DNA of 64,000 nucleotides from Hymenobacter fodinae (GTDB lineage: Bacteria > Bacteroidota > Bacteroidia > Cytophagales > Hymenobacteraceae). Each line of letters begins with the position of its first letter. Within the stretch, counting starts at the first letter, position 1. This document shows positions 1 to 9,605 of this stretch, piece by piece. Under the pieces are notes generated by a model. The model was not told the origin of the DNA, did no database searches, and saw only the letters and a list, made by a program, of their open reading frames with translations. Both the position numbers and the translations under genes were made by a program. The stretch spans positions 186,001 through 250,000 of the forward strand of contig NZ_SRLA01000002.1 in assembly GCF_004745825.1 (NCBI RefSeq), read 5' to 3'.

Positions 1-2
1 CC

Positions 3-641
3 AGCCTCCCCGTTCTCTGGACACCCGGCAACCTCAACAACGGTACCCAGCGAGGTTTCAGCCAGATGCTGAACGGCTACGCCCTGGGCTGGCCTACCGT
101 AACGCGCCCTGAGCACCGCGCGGTAGCGCCGGTAGGAGGGGGGCGCTCTGCTCTGTTCATCTACCCCGAGAACGACTTGGCCATCGTGGTCTTGACCAAC
201 CTCATTGGGGCTAACCCCGACCTGTTCATCGATGAAATAGCCGGCCACTACCTCCCCGATATGCGCGCCGTGGCCGGGTTTGGACTGCCACCCACCATCC
301 GGGCCCTGCACACCGAGCTCCGCAAGCGGGGCTTTGCGCAAGCTTCGGCGCTGGTGAAACAGGAGAAAAAGAAAAATGCCGCCTATCAGTTGCCCGAGAA
401 TGAGGTAAACGCTTGGGGCTACGCCCTGCTCCGGCAGAATATGGCGCGGGAGGCCGTGGAAGTGTTTAAGCTCAACGTTAGCCTCTACCCCCAAAGCGCC
501 AACACCTACGACAGCCTCGCCGAAACCTACGCCGACTTGGGCAACCAGGACCTTGCCACTCAAAACTACAAGCGGGCCTTGGCGCTCAACCCGAAAAACA
601 CCGCTGCTGCCGCCTATCTGAAAAAGACACAGGCGAAATAG
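3..641 (+). CDS. Beta-lactamase-family serine hydrolase with C-terminal TPR repeats (5' truncated)
   Basis: The reading frame is open to the left window edge, so the N-terminus with the expected SxxK motif is missing. The visible part has the late strands of a class C beta-lactamase/DD-peptidase fold: a Gly-rich GGGRSALF stretch takes the place of the usual HGGxxPGF, followed by a hydrophobic strand ending VVLTN. The last 80 residues or so form two TPR-like helical repeats (QSANTYDSLAETY, NPKNTAAAAY). Such fusions are common periplasmic hydrolases in Bacteroidota; the substrate cannot be told. A strong terminator follows. Confidence 0.75.
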   Translation, partial: SLPVLWTPGNLNNGTQRGFSQMLNGYALGWPTVTRPEHRAVAPVGGGRSALFIYPENDLAIVVLTNLIGANPDLFIDEIAGHYLPDMRAVAGFGLPPTIRALHTELRKRGFAQASALVKQEKKKNAAYQLPENEVNAWGYALLRQNMAREAVEVFKLNVSLYPQSANTYDSLAETYADLGNQDLATQNYKRALALNPKNTAAAAYLKKTQAK

Positions 642-786
642 CCTGCCGAAGAAGCCAGCAGATGCCAATGCTAAATCTTCGAAAACCTATCTGGCCTAGG
701 CCTCTCAAATGCTTCGGCGCCGAGAAACCTAGGCCAGAATTGGTATACTGAAAGCCCCTAATTGACGGCCACGTACGAAGCTAAGG

Positions 787-825
787 CCAGTTCCCCTCCT
801 CAGATGAGGAGGGGAACTGGTTTTT
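787..825 (+). terminator. Rho-independent terminator
   Basis: A perfect 15-bp stem (787-801 with 806-820), a 4-base loop and five T on the + strand. It ends the hydrolase transcript. Confidence 0.85.
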
Positions 826-864
826 AATACTTAGCGCCTACCCTTACAATTGGCTTAAACCTCA

Positions 865-893
865 CAGAGCGCCCTAAGCAGGGCGCTCTGTTT
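865..893. terminator. Hairpin, possible terminator
   Basis: An 11-bp inverted repeat, CAGAGCGCCCT with its complement around AAGC, followed by TTT on the + strand. It could be a back-up terminator for the hydrolase or end the leftward gene at 1039. The rest of 642-1038 holds no convincing gene; the small leftward ORF at 824-1021 overlaps both hairpins and looks random. Confidence 0.4.
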
Positions 894-1038
894 GTCGATG
901 GACTTCCCCAATACCCCATCCGTACGGTTGTCAGCCTAACAACGAGTCGTTTGAAAAGACAAAGCTCCGGCTGCAAGAACAACCGGAACTTTAGGGAGCG
1001 GGGCAATCTAGCACACCCCAATAGTTGGTAAAGCTGAA

Positions 1039-1707
1039 CTAAACGAATGGAAGTGCTTCTATTCGTTCAGGTGGTAGATGTATCTGAGTTTCTATAGCCC
1101 GTAGTGTTTGCCGAACCAAGGTGAGTGGATGGTTAGGAAATTGGATGTCATATTCAGGCCTCTCAGCCAAGTTCATAAGTTTCCCTGCGGTGAAGGTTGG
1201 TTCATATGGATCAGCGGCCCAGCCAATAAAGCCATCATCACCGATCTTTAGTTGGTCTGTGCCCAGCAGCATGTTGGCTACCACAGCTTCGCGCATGCCG
1301 GTAACACCACTCTCGCGGGCTTGTACTTTGATTACATAACTGCAACTCTTGAAAGGAATTGTAAGTGAACCAGCGTACAGCACACCATTAGAATTTGTTG
1401 GTAGCTTGAATAGCGTTCGAATTAGTGGTGCACCCTCTATTGCACTACGTGTCACTTCCAATATGCCGCCCTCTTGTTGGATTAGGCTCTGACGGTACTT
1501 TTGGCGCAACTTTACCTCGTCGGCAGCAGGCGGTAAATCAGGGGGTATGTCGAAAAAATGCAGTGACAATAAAGCTGGTATAGACGGATGCTGCCATTCG
1601 CGCAACTCTGCACTAGCTTGGCGCTCTGACCAGCCAAACGTTTCGAATACCAGGGAGTGAATAGTAGGCTTTTTTCGGCCGAACAGCTTTTGAATGAAAA
1701 GCATCAA
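1039..1707 (-). CDS. Hypothetical protein, 222 aa
   Basis: I do not recognise this protein. It is soluble-looking, with no signal peptide or membrane segment: a basic, hydrophobic N-terminus (LFIQKLFGRKKP), a Pro-rich middle and a mixed alpha/beta C-terminal half. The tone (WAADPYEPTF, a long run of strands) resembles Bacteroidota proteins of unknown function usually found in single copy. It is base-poorer in GC than isocitrate dehydrogenase next door. Start codons at 1707 and 1704 are equally possible. It appears to be a single-gene unit between the icd terminator and the 865-893 hairpin. Confidence 0.6.
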   Translation of the reverse strand: MMLFIQKLFGRKKPTIHSLVFETFGWSERQASAELREWQHPSIPALLSLHFFDIPPDLPPAADEVKLRQKYRQSLIQQEGGILEVTRSAIEGAPLIRTLFKLPTNSNGVLYAGSLTIPFKSCSYVIKVQARESGVTGMREAVVANMLLGTDQLKIGDDGFIGWAADPYEPTFTAGKLMNLAERPEYDIQFPNHPLTLVRQTLRAIETQIHLPPERIEALPFV

Positions 1708-1817
1708 GCAATGATGGTAATGAGCTAAAGTAATATTTGCCGATAGAAATCATGACAGATGATTTTTGCTGCTGCGCATGACGCTACATTAACCACGGCA
1801 CCAATCACTTCAAAACA

Positions 1818-1853
1818 AAACCCCGCGCCGGCCTTACAGCCAACGCGGGGTTT
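1818..1853 (-). terminator. Terminator of isocitrate dehydrogenase
   Basis: AAACCCCGCG at 1818-1827 pairs with 1844-1853, with a further GGC/GCC pairing in the loop. On the - strand the stem is followed by TTTTGTTTTG. Confidence 0.7.
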
Positions 1854-1882
1854 CTTGTGTTTAATTGGCTACTGCCAAGCCA

Positions 1883-3145
1883 CTACATCCGGTTGATAAT
1901 CTCGTCGGCGAACTCACTGCACTTCAGCAAGGTGGCGCCTTCCATCAGACGCTCGAAGTCGTAGGTAACGCGCTTGGAGGCAATGGCAGCTTCGAGGCCT
2001 TTGTAGATCAGGTCAGCGGCTTCCTGCCAGCCCAAGTGCTCGAACATCATGGCGCCTGAGAGGATAACTGAGCCGGGGTTAACCTTGTCCTGATTGGCGT
2101 ACTTGGGGGCGGTGCCGTGGGTAGCTTCGAAGATGGCGTGACCAGTCAGGTAGTTGATGTTGGCACCAGGCGCGATGCCAATACCACCCACAATGGCGGC
2201 CAGGGCGTCGGAGATATAGTCGCCGTTCAGGTTCAGGGTAGCCACTACCGAGTACTCGGCGGGGCGGAGCAGAATCTGCTGCAGGAAGGCATCGGCAATG
2301 CTGTCCTTGATGAGGATTTTGCCACCATCCAGCGCGGCTTTCTGCTGGGCGTCGGCTACTTCCTGGCCCTGCTTGGCCAGCACTTTATCATATTGAGCCC
2401 AGGTGTATACTTTGTCGCCGAACTCACGCTCAGCTAGCTCGTAACCCCAGGTTTTGAAGGCACCCTCGGTGAACTTCATGATGTTGCCCTTGTGCACCAG
2501 CGTCACCGAAGGCTTGTTGTGCGAAATGGCGTACTCAATGGCTGCGCGCACCAGCCGCTCCGTGCCTTCCTTTGACACAGGCTTAATGCCGAACGAAGAT
2601 GTCTCAGGGAAGCGGATTTTCTTTACACCCATCTCGTCCTGCAGGAATTCCAGCATTTTCTGGGCCTGAGGCGTGCCGTTCATGTACTCAATGCCGGCGT
2701 AGATATCCTCGGTGTTCTCGCGGAAGATAACCATGTCGGTCAGCTCGGGGTGCTTCACGGGCGAAGGCACGCCCTCAAACCACCGCACGGGGCGCACGCA
2801 GGCGTATAGGTCTAATTCCTGGCGCAGGGCCACGTTCAGGCTCCGGATGCCACCGCCCACGGGAGTAGTCAGGGGGCCTTTGATGCCCACCAGGTAGTCG
2901 CGGAAAGCATCCAGGGTTTCGTTGGGCAGCCAGTTGCCCGTCTGCTTGAAAGATTTTTCACCAGCCAATACCTCTTTCCACACTAGCTTCCGCGACCCGC
3001 CGTAGGCTTTCGCTACTGCCGCGTCAAATACTCGCACGGAAGCCGCCCAAATGTCCGGACCCGTACCGTCGCCCTCAATGAAGGGAATAACGGGTTGGTC
3101 TGGAACGTTCAGCTTGCCGTTTTTGATCGTGATTTTCTCTGCCAT
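1883..3145 (-). CDS. icd: Isocitrate dehydrogenase, NADP-dependent
   Basis: Oxidatively decarboxylates isocitrate to 2-oxoglutarate in the TCA cycle, in the cytoplasm as a homodimer. The 420-residue protein is full length and collinear with the E. coli enzyme. It has the substrate loop [13 protein letters not shown] with the regulatory-type serine, the [10 protein letters not shown] segment, the metal-binding [10 protein letters not shown] and NLNGDYISD aspartates, and the cofactor loop HGTAPKYA. The Lys-Tyr in that loop is the NADP-type determinant of the family. No clear Shine-Dalgarno is seen. A terminator follows at 1818-1853. It is transcribed away from the peptidase gene behind it with about 100 bp between, so it is probably its own unit. 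Confidence 0.97.
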   Translation of the reverse strand: MAEKITIKNGKLNVPDQPVIPFIEGDGTGPDIWAASVRVFDAAVAKAYGGSRKLVWKEVLAGEKSFKQTGNWLPNETLDAFRDYLVGIKGPLTTPVGGGIRSLNVALRQELDLYACVRPVRWFEGVPSPVKHPELTDMVIFRENTEDIYAGIEYMNGTPQAQKMLEFLQDEMGVKKIRFPETSSFGIKPVSKEGTERLVRAAIEYAISHNKPSVTLVHKGNIMKFTEGAFKTWGYELAEREFGDKVYTWAQYDKVLAKQGQEVADAQQKAALDGGKILIKDSIADAFLQQILLRPAEYSVVATLNLNGDYISDALAAIVGGIGIAPGANINYLTGHAIFEATHGTAPKYANQDKVNPGSVILSGAMMFEHLGWQEAADLIYKGLEAAIASKRVTYDFERLMEGATLLKCSEFADEIINRM

Positions 3146-3241
3146 TGGAAAAAGATGTCAGGTGTTACGTGACAGTTATTTTAGGAGTTGTGGGTTTGGT
3201 GGTATCGCGCGGTTAGCCAGAAGGCCACCGGCGAATAGGTC

Positions 3242-6211
3242 TTAATAGCCGAAAATTTCTTTCAGCGTGAGTTGCTGGACCTGACCATACTTGGCCAGTT
3301 CCTTGAAATTGAGGCGGTCTTTGGAGCCAATAACCAGAATGGTCTGGTTCTGACCCTTCACCTTAGCCTGCTGAAACTTCTGCAGGTCTGAGAAGCTCAT
3401 GTTCTGCGTCTTCTCGTACACGTCGCGGCGCACATCGTAGTCGAGGCCTAGGCGCTTGGCGCGCTCGTAGTTGAACAGCACGTCCGACTTGGTGATGCGC
3501 TCCGTAGCAATGCTGTTGCGGATGGCGTTCTTGGCAATCTGCAGGTTGGCTTCGGCCACGGGCATGTCGTTCAGCAGGGCTTCCATGCCGGCCATGGCCT
3601 CAGGCAGCTTGTCGCTCTGGGTGCCGATGTAGCTAAGGTTGTAGCTGCTGCGGCCCAGCTTGTCGGCATTAGCGTAGCGCGAAGAAGCCGAGTAGGCCAG
3701 CGCCTTCGACTCGCGCAGCTCCTGGAACACAATGCTGCCCATGCTACCCCCGAAATACTCGTTGTAAAGGCTCACCGTCGGCACAATATTGCGGTCATAC
3801 ACGTCGCCCTTCGTCAGGAACAGGATTTCGGCCTGCACCATGTTGTAGTCTACCCAATAGACTTTGCGCGCATTCATGGGTTGCTCGGCGAAGTCTTTAT
3901 TGGCCGGAACGGGCTTGAGCGTGGCAGGTACTTTGTGGTCGGCGTTCAGGGTAGTTACTAGGCCAGTAGCCGGGCGCGGACCGTAGTACAGCACGCGGTG
4001 CTGGTAGGTCGGAATCTGCTTGATGAGTGAAGTAAGTTGCTCCGGCTTCAGGGCTTTCAGCTCTTTCTCGCTCAAGCGGCTGGTGAAGGGGTTCTTCGCG
4101 CCATACTTCGCGTAGTTCAGCATGGCCTGATTCAGAATCACGCCTTTGTTGAGCTTAGCATCCTGACGCGACTTCAGCTCACCGGCCACCATGTTCTGCA
4201 GAGCCGCAGCATCGGGCTTAGGAGCGTTCAGCAGGCTTTCGAATAGCTGCAGCGCCGGCTCGAAGTTGCTGTCTAGGCCACTCAAGCTCACAAAAATACG
4301 GTCCTGGCCGCTGCTCACGGCAAAGGAGCAACCCAATTTGTAGAACTCCTGCTGGAGCTGCTCGGCGTTGTACTTGCCGGTACCCAGGTACTGCAGGTAA
4401 TCGGCGGCCAAGCCCAGGCGCGGGTCGTTGTTCGTGCCCATATCGAGCACGTAATACAGGTTGAACAGGTTGTTCTCGGCGTTGCGGGTGTAGAACACTG
4501 GCACGTCCGAGGTCAGCTTTGTTTCCTGAATATCCTTCTTGTAGTCGAGGAACACCGGCTGCAACTCCGGCGAGGTCATGCTGGTGACCTGCTTGTAGAA
4601 GTCGGAGGCTACCTCGCGGTTCACGGGCACCGGGGTAATGGCCGGCTTCACCACTTTCACCTTGTTGGGGTCTTGGCCGGTGCGCTTGTACACGGCCACG
4701 TAGCCGGGGCCATAGTACTGGTTGGCCACGCGCACTACTTCCTCCTTTGTGATGGTAGAGAAGTCGTCGAACTGCTTCAGATAGTCTTTCCAATCCTCAC
4801 GAGCAACAAAAGCCTCCACGAAGGCGCCGGCGCGGGCCTCATTGCTCTCGTAGCTTTTGGTACGCTGCAGTTGCTCGTTGTTGATAATGGCCGGAATCAA
4901 CCACTCCGGAAAGTCACCCTTTTTCACCTTCTCTAACTGGCCTAGCAGCAGGTCACGCACCTGCTCCAGCTTCTGGCCCTGCCGCGGCGTCGCGTACAGA
5001 ATGTGGGAAGAGTAGTCGTTGTTGATATCTGTGAACGAGGCGGCGCTCAGTACCACCTGCTTCTGGTTCAGGTTCAGGTCGATGAGGCCAGCCTGGCCGT
5101 TGGTCAGGATCTTGTCCAGCATCCGCAGCACCAGCGCATCGCGCGTTGCCGTGCCAGGGAAGCGGTACCCAATCATTACGTTTTCTGCATCGGGGCCAAT
5201 TACTTCCTTCACGATCGGAGCCGTAATGGGAGCCTCCTTGGCAGGCGTAAAGGCCGGTACCGGCTTGCTGGGGAGCTTGCCAAAATACTGGTCGATGATG
5301 CGGATGGTATGGTCGTAATCCAGGTCGCCGGAGAGGCACAGGGCTACGTTGTTGGGCACGTAGTACTGCCCGAAATACTTCTTGATTTCCGTGATGGACG
5401 GATTCTGCAAGTGCTCAATCGTCCCGATGGTCGTCTGCGTACCGTACTCGTGCTTCTGAAAGAGGTTGCGGTTCAGCATCTCCAGCTCCTTGCGGAAGTC
5501 ACTGTCGAGGCCGCGGTTTTTCTCCTCGTACACTGCTTCTAGCTCCGTATGGAACAGGCGTGGCACCATCTCGCCCAGCCGCTCGCTCTGAATGGCGGCC
5601 CACTTCTCAATCTGGTTGCTCGGAATGTCCTCTTGGTAGACCGTCTGCTCCACCGAGGTGTACGCATTAGAGCCCTTAGCCCCGATGGCGCCCATCACCT
5701 TGTCGTACTCATTCGCTACTGCGTACTTGGCCGCCACGCTCGATACCGAGTCGATCTGGTGGTAAAGCTTTTTGCGGCGCGCAGGGTCAGTTTGGGCACG
5801 GTACTGTTCGTAGAGCGCTTCAATCTTATCCAGCTCAACTTTCTCGGCGGCCCAGTTCTGGGTACCTAGCCGGGAAGTGCCCTTGAACACCATGTGCTCT
5901 AGGTAGTGCGCTAGGCCAGTGGCGTTGTGCGGATCGTTCTTGGAGCCAGCACGCACGGCCATGTAGGTCTGAATGCGGGGAGCGTCGTCGTAGTCGGAAA
6001 GGTAAACGGTCAGGCCGTTATCCAGGGTGTAGATGCGCGCTTTAAGCGGGTCGCCTTCTACGGTTTGGTACTTGTATTCCTTCTGCGCAGGAGTGGCGCT
6101 AGCGGCGGCCGGAGCAGTAGTGGCAGTAGTAGCGGCAGGCTTGCTGGTCTGGCATTGAGTGAGACTGAGCGCCGCGAAAGCGGGGAGGAAAAGCAGGAGG
6201 GGTTTTTTCAC
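3242..6211 (-). CDS. M16 family zinc peptidase, lipoprotein
   Basis: A pitrilysin/insulysin-type metallopeptidase of 989 residues, enough for the usual two pairs of M16 domains. A signal peptide ends in a lipobox-like LTQC with Cys20 as the acylated residue, so the protein should be anchored in the envelope. The inverted zinc motif HYLEH is at residues 102-106, with the third ligand in the downstream ELEAVYEEKN segment. The second half carries the inactive M16 repeat. A Thr/Ala-rich linker follows the lipid anchor. Family members degrade peptides in the periplasm; the substrate here is unknown. A good -7 box lies at 6255-6262. Confidence 0.93.
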   Translation of the reverse strand: MKKPLLLFLPAFAALSLTQCQTSKPAATTATTAPAAASATPAQKEYKYQTVEGDPLKARIYTLDNGLTVYLSDYDDAPRIQTYMAVRAGSKNDPHNATGLAHYLEHMVFKGTSRLGTQNWAAEKVELDKIEALYEQYRAQTDPARRKKLYHQIDSVSSVAAKYAVANEYDKVMGAIGAKGSNAYTSVEQTVYQEDIPSNQIEKWAAIQSERLGEMVPRLFHTELEAVYEEKNRGLDSDFRKELEMLNRNLFQKHEYGTQTTIGTIEHLQNPSITEIKKYFGQYYVPNNVALCLSGDLDYDHTIRIIDQYFGKLPSKPVPAFTPAKEAPITAPIVKEVIGPDAENVMIGYRFPGTATRDALVLRMLDKILTNGQAGLIDLNLNQKQVVLSAASFTDINNDYSSHILYATPRQGQKLEQVRDLLLGQLEKVKKGDFPEWLIPAIINNEQLQRTKSYESNEARAGAFVEAFVAREDWKDYLKQFDDFSTITKEEVVRVANQYYGPGYVAVYKRTGQDPNKVKVVKPAITPVPVNREVASDFYKQVTSMTSPELQPVFLDYKKDIQETKLTSDVPVFYTRNAENNLFNLYYVLDMGTNNDPRLGLAADYLQYLGTGKYNAEQLQQEFYKLGCSFAVSSGQDRIFVSLSGLDSNFEPALQLFESLLNAPKPDAAALQNMVAGELKSRQDAKLNKGVILNQAMLNYAKYGAKNPFTSRLSEKELKALKPEQLTSLIKQIPTYQHRVLYYGPRPATGLVTTLNADHKVPATLKPVPANKDFAEQPMNARKVYWVDYNMVQAEILFLTKGDVYDRNIVPTVSLYNEYFGGSMGSIVFQELRESKALAYSASSRYANADKLGRSSYNLSYIGTQSDKLPEAMAGMEALLNDMPVAEANLQIAKNAIRNSIATERITKSDVLFNYERAKRLGLDYDVRRDVYEKTQNMSFSDLQKFQQAKVKGQNQTILVIGSKDRLNFKELAKYGQVQQLTLKEIFGY

Positions 6212-6254
6212 AATATACGCGGACGCAACAAGCAGGGCCTAGGAATAAAGGAAT

Positions 6255-6262
6255 CAAAGATA
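6255..6262 (-). promoter_or_regulatory. -7 promoter box (TATCTTTG) for the M16 peptidase
   Basis: On the - strand the sequence is TATCTTTG, a perfect match to the Bacteroidota TAnnTTTG box, about 44 bases before the start codon at 6211. No clear TTTG -33 element is visible. Confidence 0.5.
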
Positions 6263-6373
6263 GGCGGCCCATCCTGGAATAAAAAGCCTGGCCAAGGCGC
6301 CACGCCCCTGAAGTGCGAAATTTTGCGTATGAGAAACAGGCGTAATTAGGGGGTGTAGTGGCTCTAATAAACA

Positions 6374-6401
6374 AGCCCACCACTAGGTCAAGAGGTGGGC
6401 T
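6374..6401 (-). terminator. Terminator of dnaX
   Basis: AGCCCACC at 6374-6381 pairs with 6394-6401; on the - strand the stem is followed by TTGTTTA. Confidence 0.6.
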
Positions 6402-6445
6402 CGTGAAGAAGGAAATTCTGTTGCAGGTAAGCGCGGCTAAGTGGC

Positions 6446-8599
6446 CTAGAAATCGGCGTCGAGGCCTAGGCGCTGCTTCATTTCCGAGAGCATGGGGTAT
6501 TTCTCCATTAGGTACTCCAGCTTGTCGGAGGAGGTGTACAGCTTCCGGCCAGTATCCACACGCTCGTTTACTTCTACCTGCACGTTGAGGCGAGGGTAAC
6601 CGGTGCGGCGGCGCAGTTCCCCCAAGAAACCAGCCCTGAACTCGTTGAACTGGTCTTCCTGCACGGGGTTATCCACGCGGAGCAGAATTACATGCTGCTC
6701 GTTGGCCTGCACGGGGCGATTGAGCACGCTGTACTCGCTCATGCTGCTTTGCTTACGCTCTTCCAGCAACTCGGCCCACACGCGCTGTAATACGGCATCG
6801 TTCACGGGCGCTAGGCCAGTAGTGGGGCCGCTCGGCTCCGTCTCAACCGCGGCGGCCTTACCAGCGGCCTGCTGCTCCAATTGTGCCTTCAGGGCGTTGA
6901 GGCTGCCCAAGCCCGGAATTTTGCTGCCTAGGCCTAGTGGTTTACCCGTGGGCATGCCGGGGCGGGGTGGCGGCAGAGGAGCGGCTGTTACCGGAACTTG
7001 CCCGGGCTCGTGGCCCGCTACGCTGGGCTTACCAATTTCCACGTGCGGCACGGTGTCGCGTGGCATTGGGGTAGGAGGTACCACGGTGGCTTCCTCGTTC
7101 TCTATGCTGGGGGTGCTGTGCAACTCCTCCACGCCACTTTCCACGGGCACAATAGGCTCGGGGTCGGCGGGGGCGTGAGCTAGTTGATTGTTAGTTGCTG
7201 GTTGCTGATTGCTGGTAGGCGGAGCTGGCGCGGGTGCGCTGGGGCGGGCGTAAGCAGCGGGAGCTTCAGCAGTGCCATCGGCTATCAGCTGGCTATCTGT
7301 AGGCGTTGAAGTGGCGGCCGCTGGGGCTACGCTACTTTTTTTTTTAGCCTCGCCGTTGCTGGCTGAGGCGGGGCCGGCACCCATGTCGCGGGCAAACTGC
7401 ACGGCGCCGTTTAGGTAGGCCAGCTTCATCAGCATCAGCTCCACGTGCAGGCGTTGGTTTTTGGCCTGCTTGAACTCCCGGTCACATTGGCTTACCAAGT
7501 TTAGGGCCGACAGCAGGAAGGCTAGCGGCGCAGCCTGGGCCTGCTGCACGTAGCGCGCCCGAATGTTGTCGGATACCTCCAGCAGCTGTACTGTCACGGG
7601 GTCTTTGCACACCAGTAGGCCCCGCAGGTGCTCGGCGGCGCCCACCACAAAGTTGTGCAGATCAAAGCCGTTTTGCACCACTTCCTCCAGCAGTAGCAGC
7701 GTCTGCGACAGGTTCTCCGTCAGCAGGGCATCAACCAGCCGGAAGTAATACTCATAATCCAGAATGTGCAGGTTTTGCACCACGTCTTTATAGCGCAGAT
7801 CGTGGCCTGAGAAGGTCACCATCTGGTCGAACATGCTCAGCGCGTCGCGTAGGCCACCATCTGCCTTCTGGGCCAGCAGGTGTAGGGCGTCGTCCTCGGC
7901 CTTGATGTGCTCCTGAGTGGCCACATAGCGCAGGTGCCCCCGGATGTCCTCCACCCGAATCCGGTTGAAGTCGAAGATCTGGCAGCGCGAAAGAATGGTC
8001 GGGATGATCTTATGCCGCTCGGTGGTAGCCAGAATAAAAATGGCGTAGCTTGGCGGCTCTTCCAGGGTTTTTAGGAAGGCGTTGAAGGCCGCATTCGAGA
8101 GCATATGCACCTCGTCGATGATGTACACCTTGAAGCGGCCCTGCTGCGGGGCGTAGCGCACCTGTTCCACCAAGCTCCGGATGTCTTCCACGGAGTTGTT
8201 AGAAGCTGCATCCAGCTCGTGCACGTTGAAGGAGGCATTTTCCTGGAAGGCTCGGCAGGAGCTGCACTTGCCGCAGGCTTCCAGCTCGAAGGGCGTGTTG
8301 TCGGGGTCGGCAGCCTGCTGCAGCACCTCGGGCACAATTTCAGGCTGAGCTTGCAACAGCTCTGAAACCGGCCGGCCTTTGCGCACGTGCTCCTCTACAA
8401 ACTCGCAGTTAATGGTCTTAGCTAGAATACGCGCGCAGGTGGTTTTGCCCACTCCGCGCGGACCACAAAACAAGAACGCTTGCGCCAGATGCTGGCTAGC
8501 AATAGCGTTCTGCAACGTGGTGGTAACGTGCTGCTGCCCAACTACGCTGCGAAACGTAGCGGGACGGTATTTCCGGGCCGAAACAACGAAATTCTCCAT
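6446..8599 (-). CDS. dnaX: DNA polymerase III subunit gamma/tau
   Basis: The clamp-loader ATPase of the replisome. The N-terminal AAA+ module has Walker A GPRGVGKTT at about residues 46-54, the zinc-binding CGKCSSC cluster, Walker B DEVH and the sensor SRC motif, followed by the collar domain. Residues from about 400 to 590 are a low-complexity Pro/Ala linker, and the last 130 or so match a tau-like C-terminal domain. A run of ten A (7336-7345 on the complement) encodes Lys419-421. A -1 slip there gives AAG TAG and stops at once, which would make a 422-residue gamma form beside the 717-residue tau. A -7 box is at 8612-8619. Confidence 0.97.
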   Translation of the reverse strand: MENFVVSARKYRPATFRSVVGQQHVTTTLQNAIASQHLAQAFLFCGPRGVGKTTCARILAKTINCEFVEEHVRKGRPVSELLQAQPEIVPEVLQQAADPDNTPFELEACGKCSSCRAFQENASFNVHELDAASNNSVEDIRSLVEQVRYAPQQGRFKVYIIDEVHMLSNAAFNAFLKTLEEPPSYAIFILATTERHKIIPTILSRCQIFDFNRIRVEDIRGHLRYVATQEHIKAEDDALHLLAQKADGGLRDALSMFDQMVTFSGHDLRYKDVVQNLHILDYEYYFRLVDALLTENLSQTLLLLEEVVQNGFDLHNFVVGAAEHLRGLLVCKDPVTVQLLEVSDNIRARYVQQAQAAPLAFLLSALNLVSQCDREFKQAKNQRLHVELMLMKLAYLNGAVQFARDMGAGPASASNGEAKKKSSVAPAAATSTPTDSQLIADGTAEAPAAYARPSAPAPAPPTSNQQPATNNQLAHAPADPEPIVPVESGVEELHSTPSIENEEATVVPPTPMPRDTVPHVEIGKPSVAGHEPGQVPVTAAPLPPPRPGMPTGKPLGLGSKIPGLGSLNALKAQLEQQAAGKAAAVETEPSGPTTGLAPVNDAVLQRVWAELLEERKQSSMSEYSVLNRPVQANEQHVILLRVDNPVQEDQFNEFRAGFLGELRRRTGYPRLNVQVEVNERVDTGRKLYTSSDKLEYLMEKYPMLSEMKQRLGLDADF
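7336..7345 (-). promoter_or_regulatory. A10 slippage site inside dnaX (candidate gamma-form signal)
   Basis: The - strand reads GCT followed by ten A and GTAGC. In frame 0 this is Ala-Lys-Lys-Lys-Ser. One extra A, or a -1 ribosomal slip, gives Lys then TAG. A9-A10 runs in Thermus dnaX and A AAA AAG in E. coli dnaX do this job. Confidence 0.55.
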
Positions 8600-8611
8600 A
8601 AGTCCTGGCTA

Positions 8612-8619
8612 CAAAGATA
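8612..8619 (-). promoter_or_regulatory. -7 promoter box (TATCTTTG) for dnaX
   Basis: Perfect TAnnTTTG match on the - strand, 13 bases before the dnaX start codon, so the leader would be very short. Confidence 0.5.
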
Positions 8620-8656
8620 CCCCTAAAAGCCGGGGTTTGGAAGCCAGGCCGGTGCC

Positions 8657-9418
8657 TTATTGCCCCGCCACCCCCAATACCCGGCATAGTGCCGCGGTAC
8701 GGTTGTCTACCTCCAGCTTTGCATAAATTTTCTGCAGATGGTTCTGCACGGTGCGGGGGCTGATACCACAGGCGCGGCTAATTTCCTTATCCGCCAGCCC
8801 GTGCATGAGGTGGCCTAGAATCACGGTTTCGCGTGGGGTAAGCCTCTGGGTAGCGGCCGGGGCTGCGGCGGGTTGAGGGTGGCGCAGCTCTTGCAACGTG
8901 TGGTGCAGGCGCACGGCGGCCTGGAAGTGAGGCACCAGCAATTGCAACAGCGTCTGGTCGGCTGGGGTAAAGTCGTGGTGGGAGCGGTTAACGGCGCAAG
9001 TAATCCAGCCGTAGTGCACCACCGGCAAGCCGACTATCAGCTGGTGAGTAATGGCCAGTGGCCGGTAGAACTCATAATGCAGTGCTGTGCCCTGAAAGCG
9101 TTGGAGCGGCCCCGCATCGGAGGTGCGCAGGGGCTGGTTGTAGTGTTGCCCAATGATGGCCGGAAACAACGGATGCTCTGGCAAATGCGCGGCCAGCATC
9201 GGAAAAGCTAGTGCGGAGAACATGGCTTCCGGAAAAGCACCTAGGTGGCCTACGCGTCCGCTGGGGTCATGCCCGTCAAAGCACGCCGTTTCGCCCCCAA
9301 TGGCCAAGGCCGCCGCCTCCGAAAGTCGGTCGAACAAGCTAGCGGACTCTGGCTCGGCATAGACGAGGGCAATAGCCCGGTTCAGACGCAGAAAATCGGC
9401 GGTGCGAAGACGAAACAT
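8657..9418 (-). CDS. LuxR/GerE-family transcriptional regulator
   Basis: A 253-residue regulator. The C-terminal 60 residues form a GerE helix-turn-helix: LTPRETVILGHLMHGLADKE, then ISPRTVQNHLQKIYAKL. The N-terminal 180 residues have no receiver phosphorylation pattern. They look like a sensory fold rich in His and aromatic residues, as in other Bacteroidota LuxR proteins with N-terminal PAS- or GAF-like domains. The signal is unknown. It stands alone between dnaX and the divergent prolyl oligopeptidase, with 187 bp separating the latter, so control of that neighbour is possible but not shown. Start at 9418 gives the full N-terminal helix. Confidence 0.88.
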   Translation of the reverse strand: MFRLRTADFLRLNRAIALVYAEPESASLFDRLSEAAALAIGGETACFDGHDPSGRVGHLGAFPEAMFSALAFPMLAAHLPEHPLFPAIIGQHYNQPLRTSDAGPLQRFQGTALHYEFYRPLAITHQLIVGLPVVHYGWITCAVNRSHHDFTPADQTLLQLLVPHFQAAVRLHHTLQELRHPQPAAAPAATQRLTPRETVILGHLMHGLADKEISRACGISPRTVQNHLQKIYAKLEVDNRTAALCRVLGVAGQ

Positions 9419-9503
9419 GGCAGCGCAGGAAAGGCTAACAGTGACGGTTTATAAAGAATAGGGCATAGGTAATATTACTCATTTTCTGAATGATAGCAGC
9501 GTG

Positions 9504-9511
9504 TAGTTTTG
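9504..9511 (+). promoter_or_regulatory. -7 promoter box (TAGTTTTG) for the prolyl oligopeptidase
   Basis: Perfect TAnnTTTG, with a TTTT at 9482-9485 about 18 bases upstream as a possible -33 element. The implied leader is near 90 bases. Confidence 0.45.
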
Positions 9512-9605
9512 AAAGAAGTAGCTGGCACGCAAGAGAATACCCTTACCTCGTTGCCGCCGCTGGTGCCCACCTCTGCCGCTTTCCCTTCACTTCTACTTAA
9601 CTGCT

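Noticed and set aside
824..1021. A 65-codon leftward ORF after the first gene
   Set aside because: It overlaps two hairpins and has Arg/Leu/Pro-rich random composition with no start signal.
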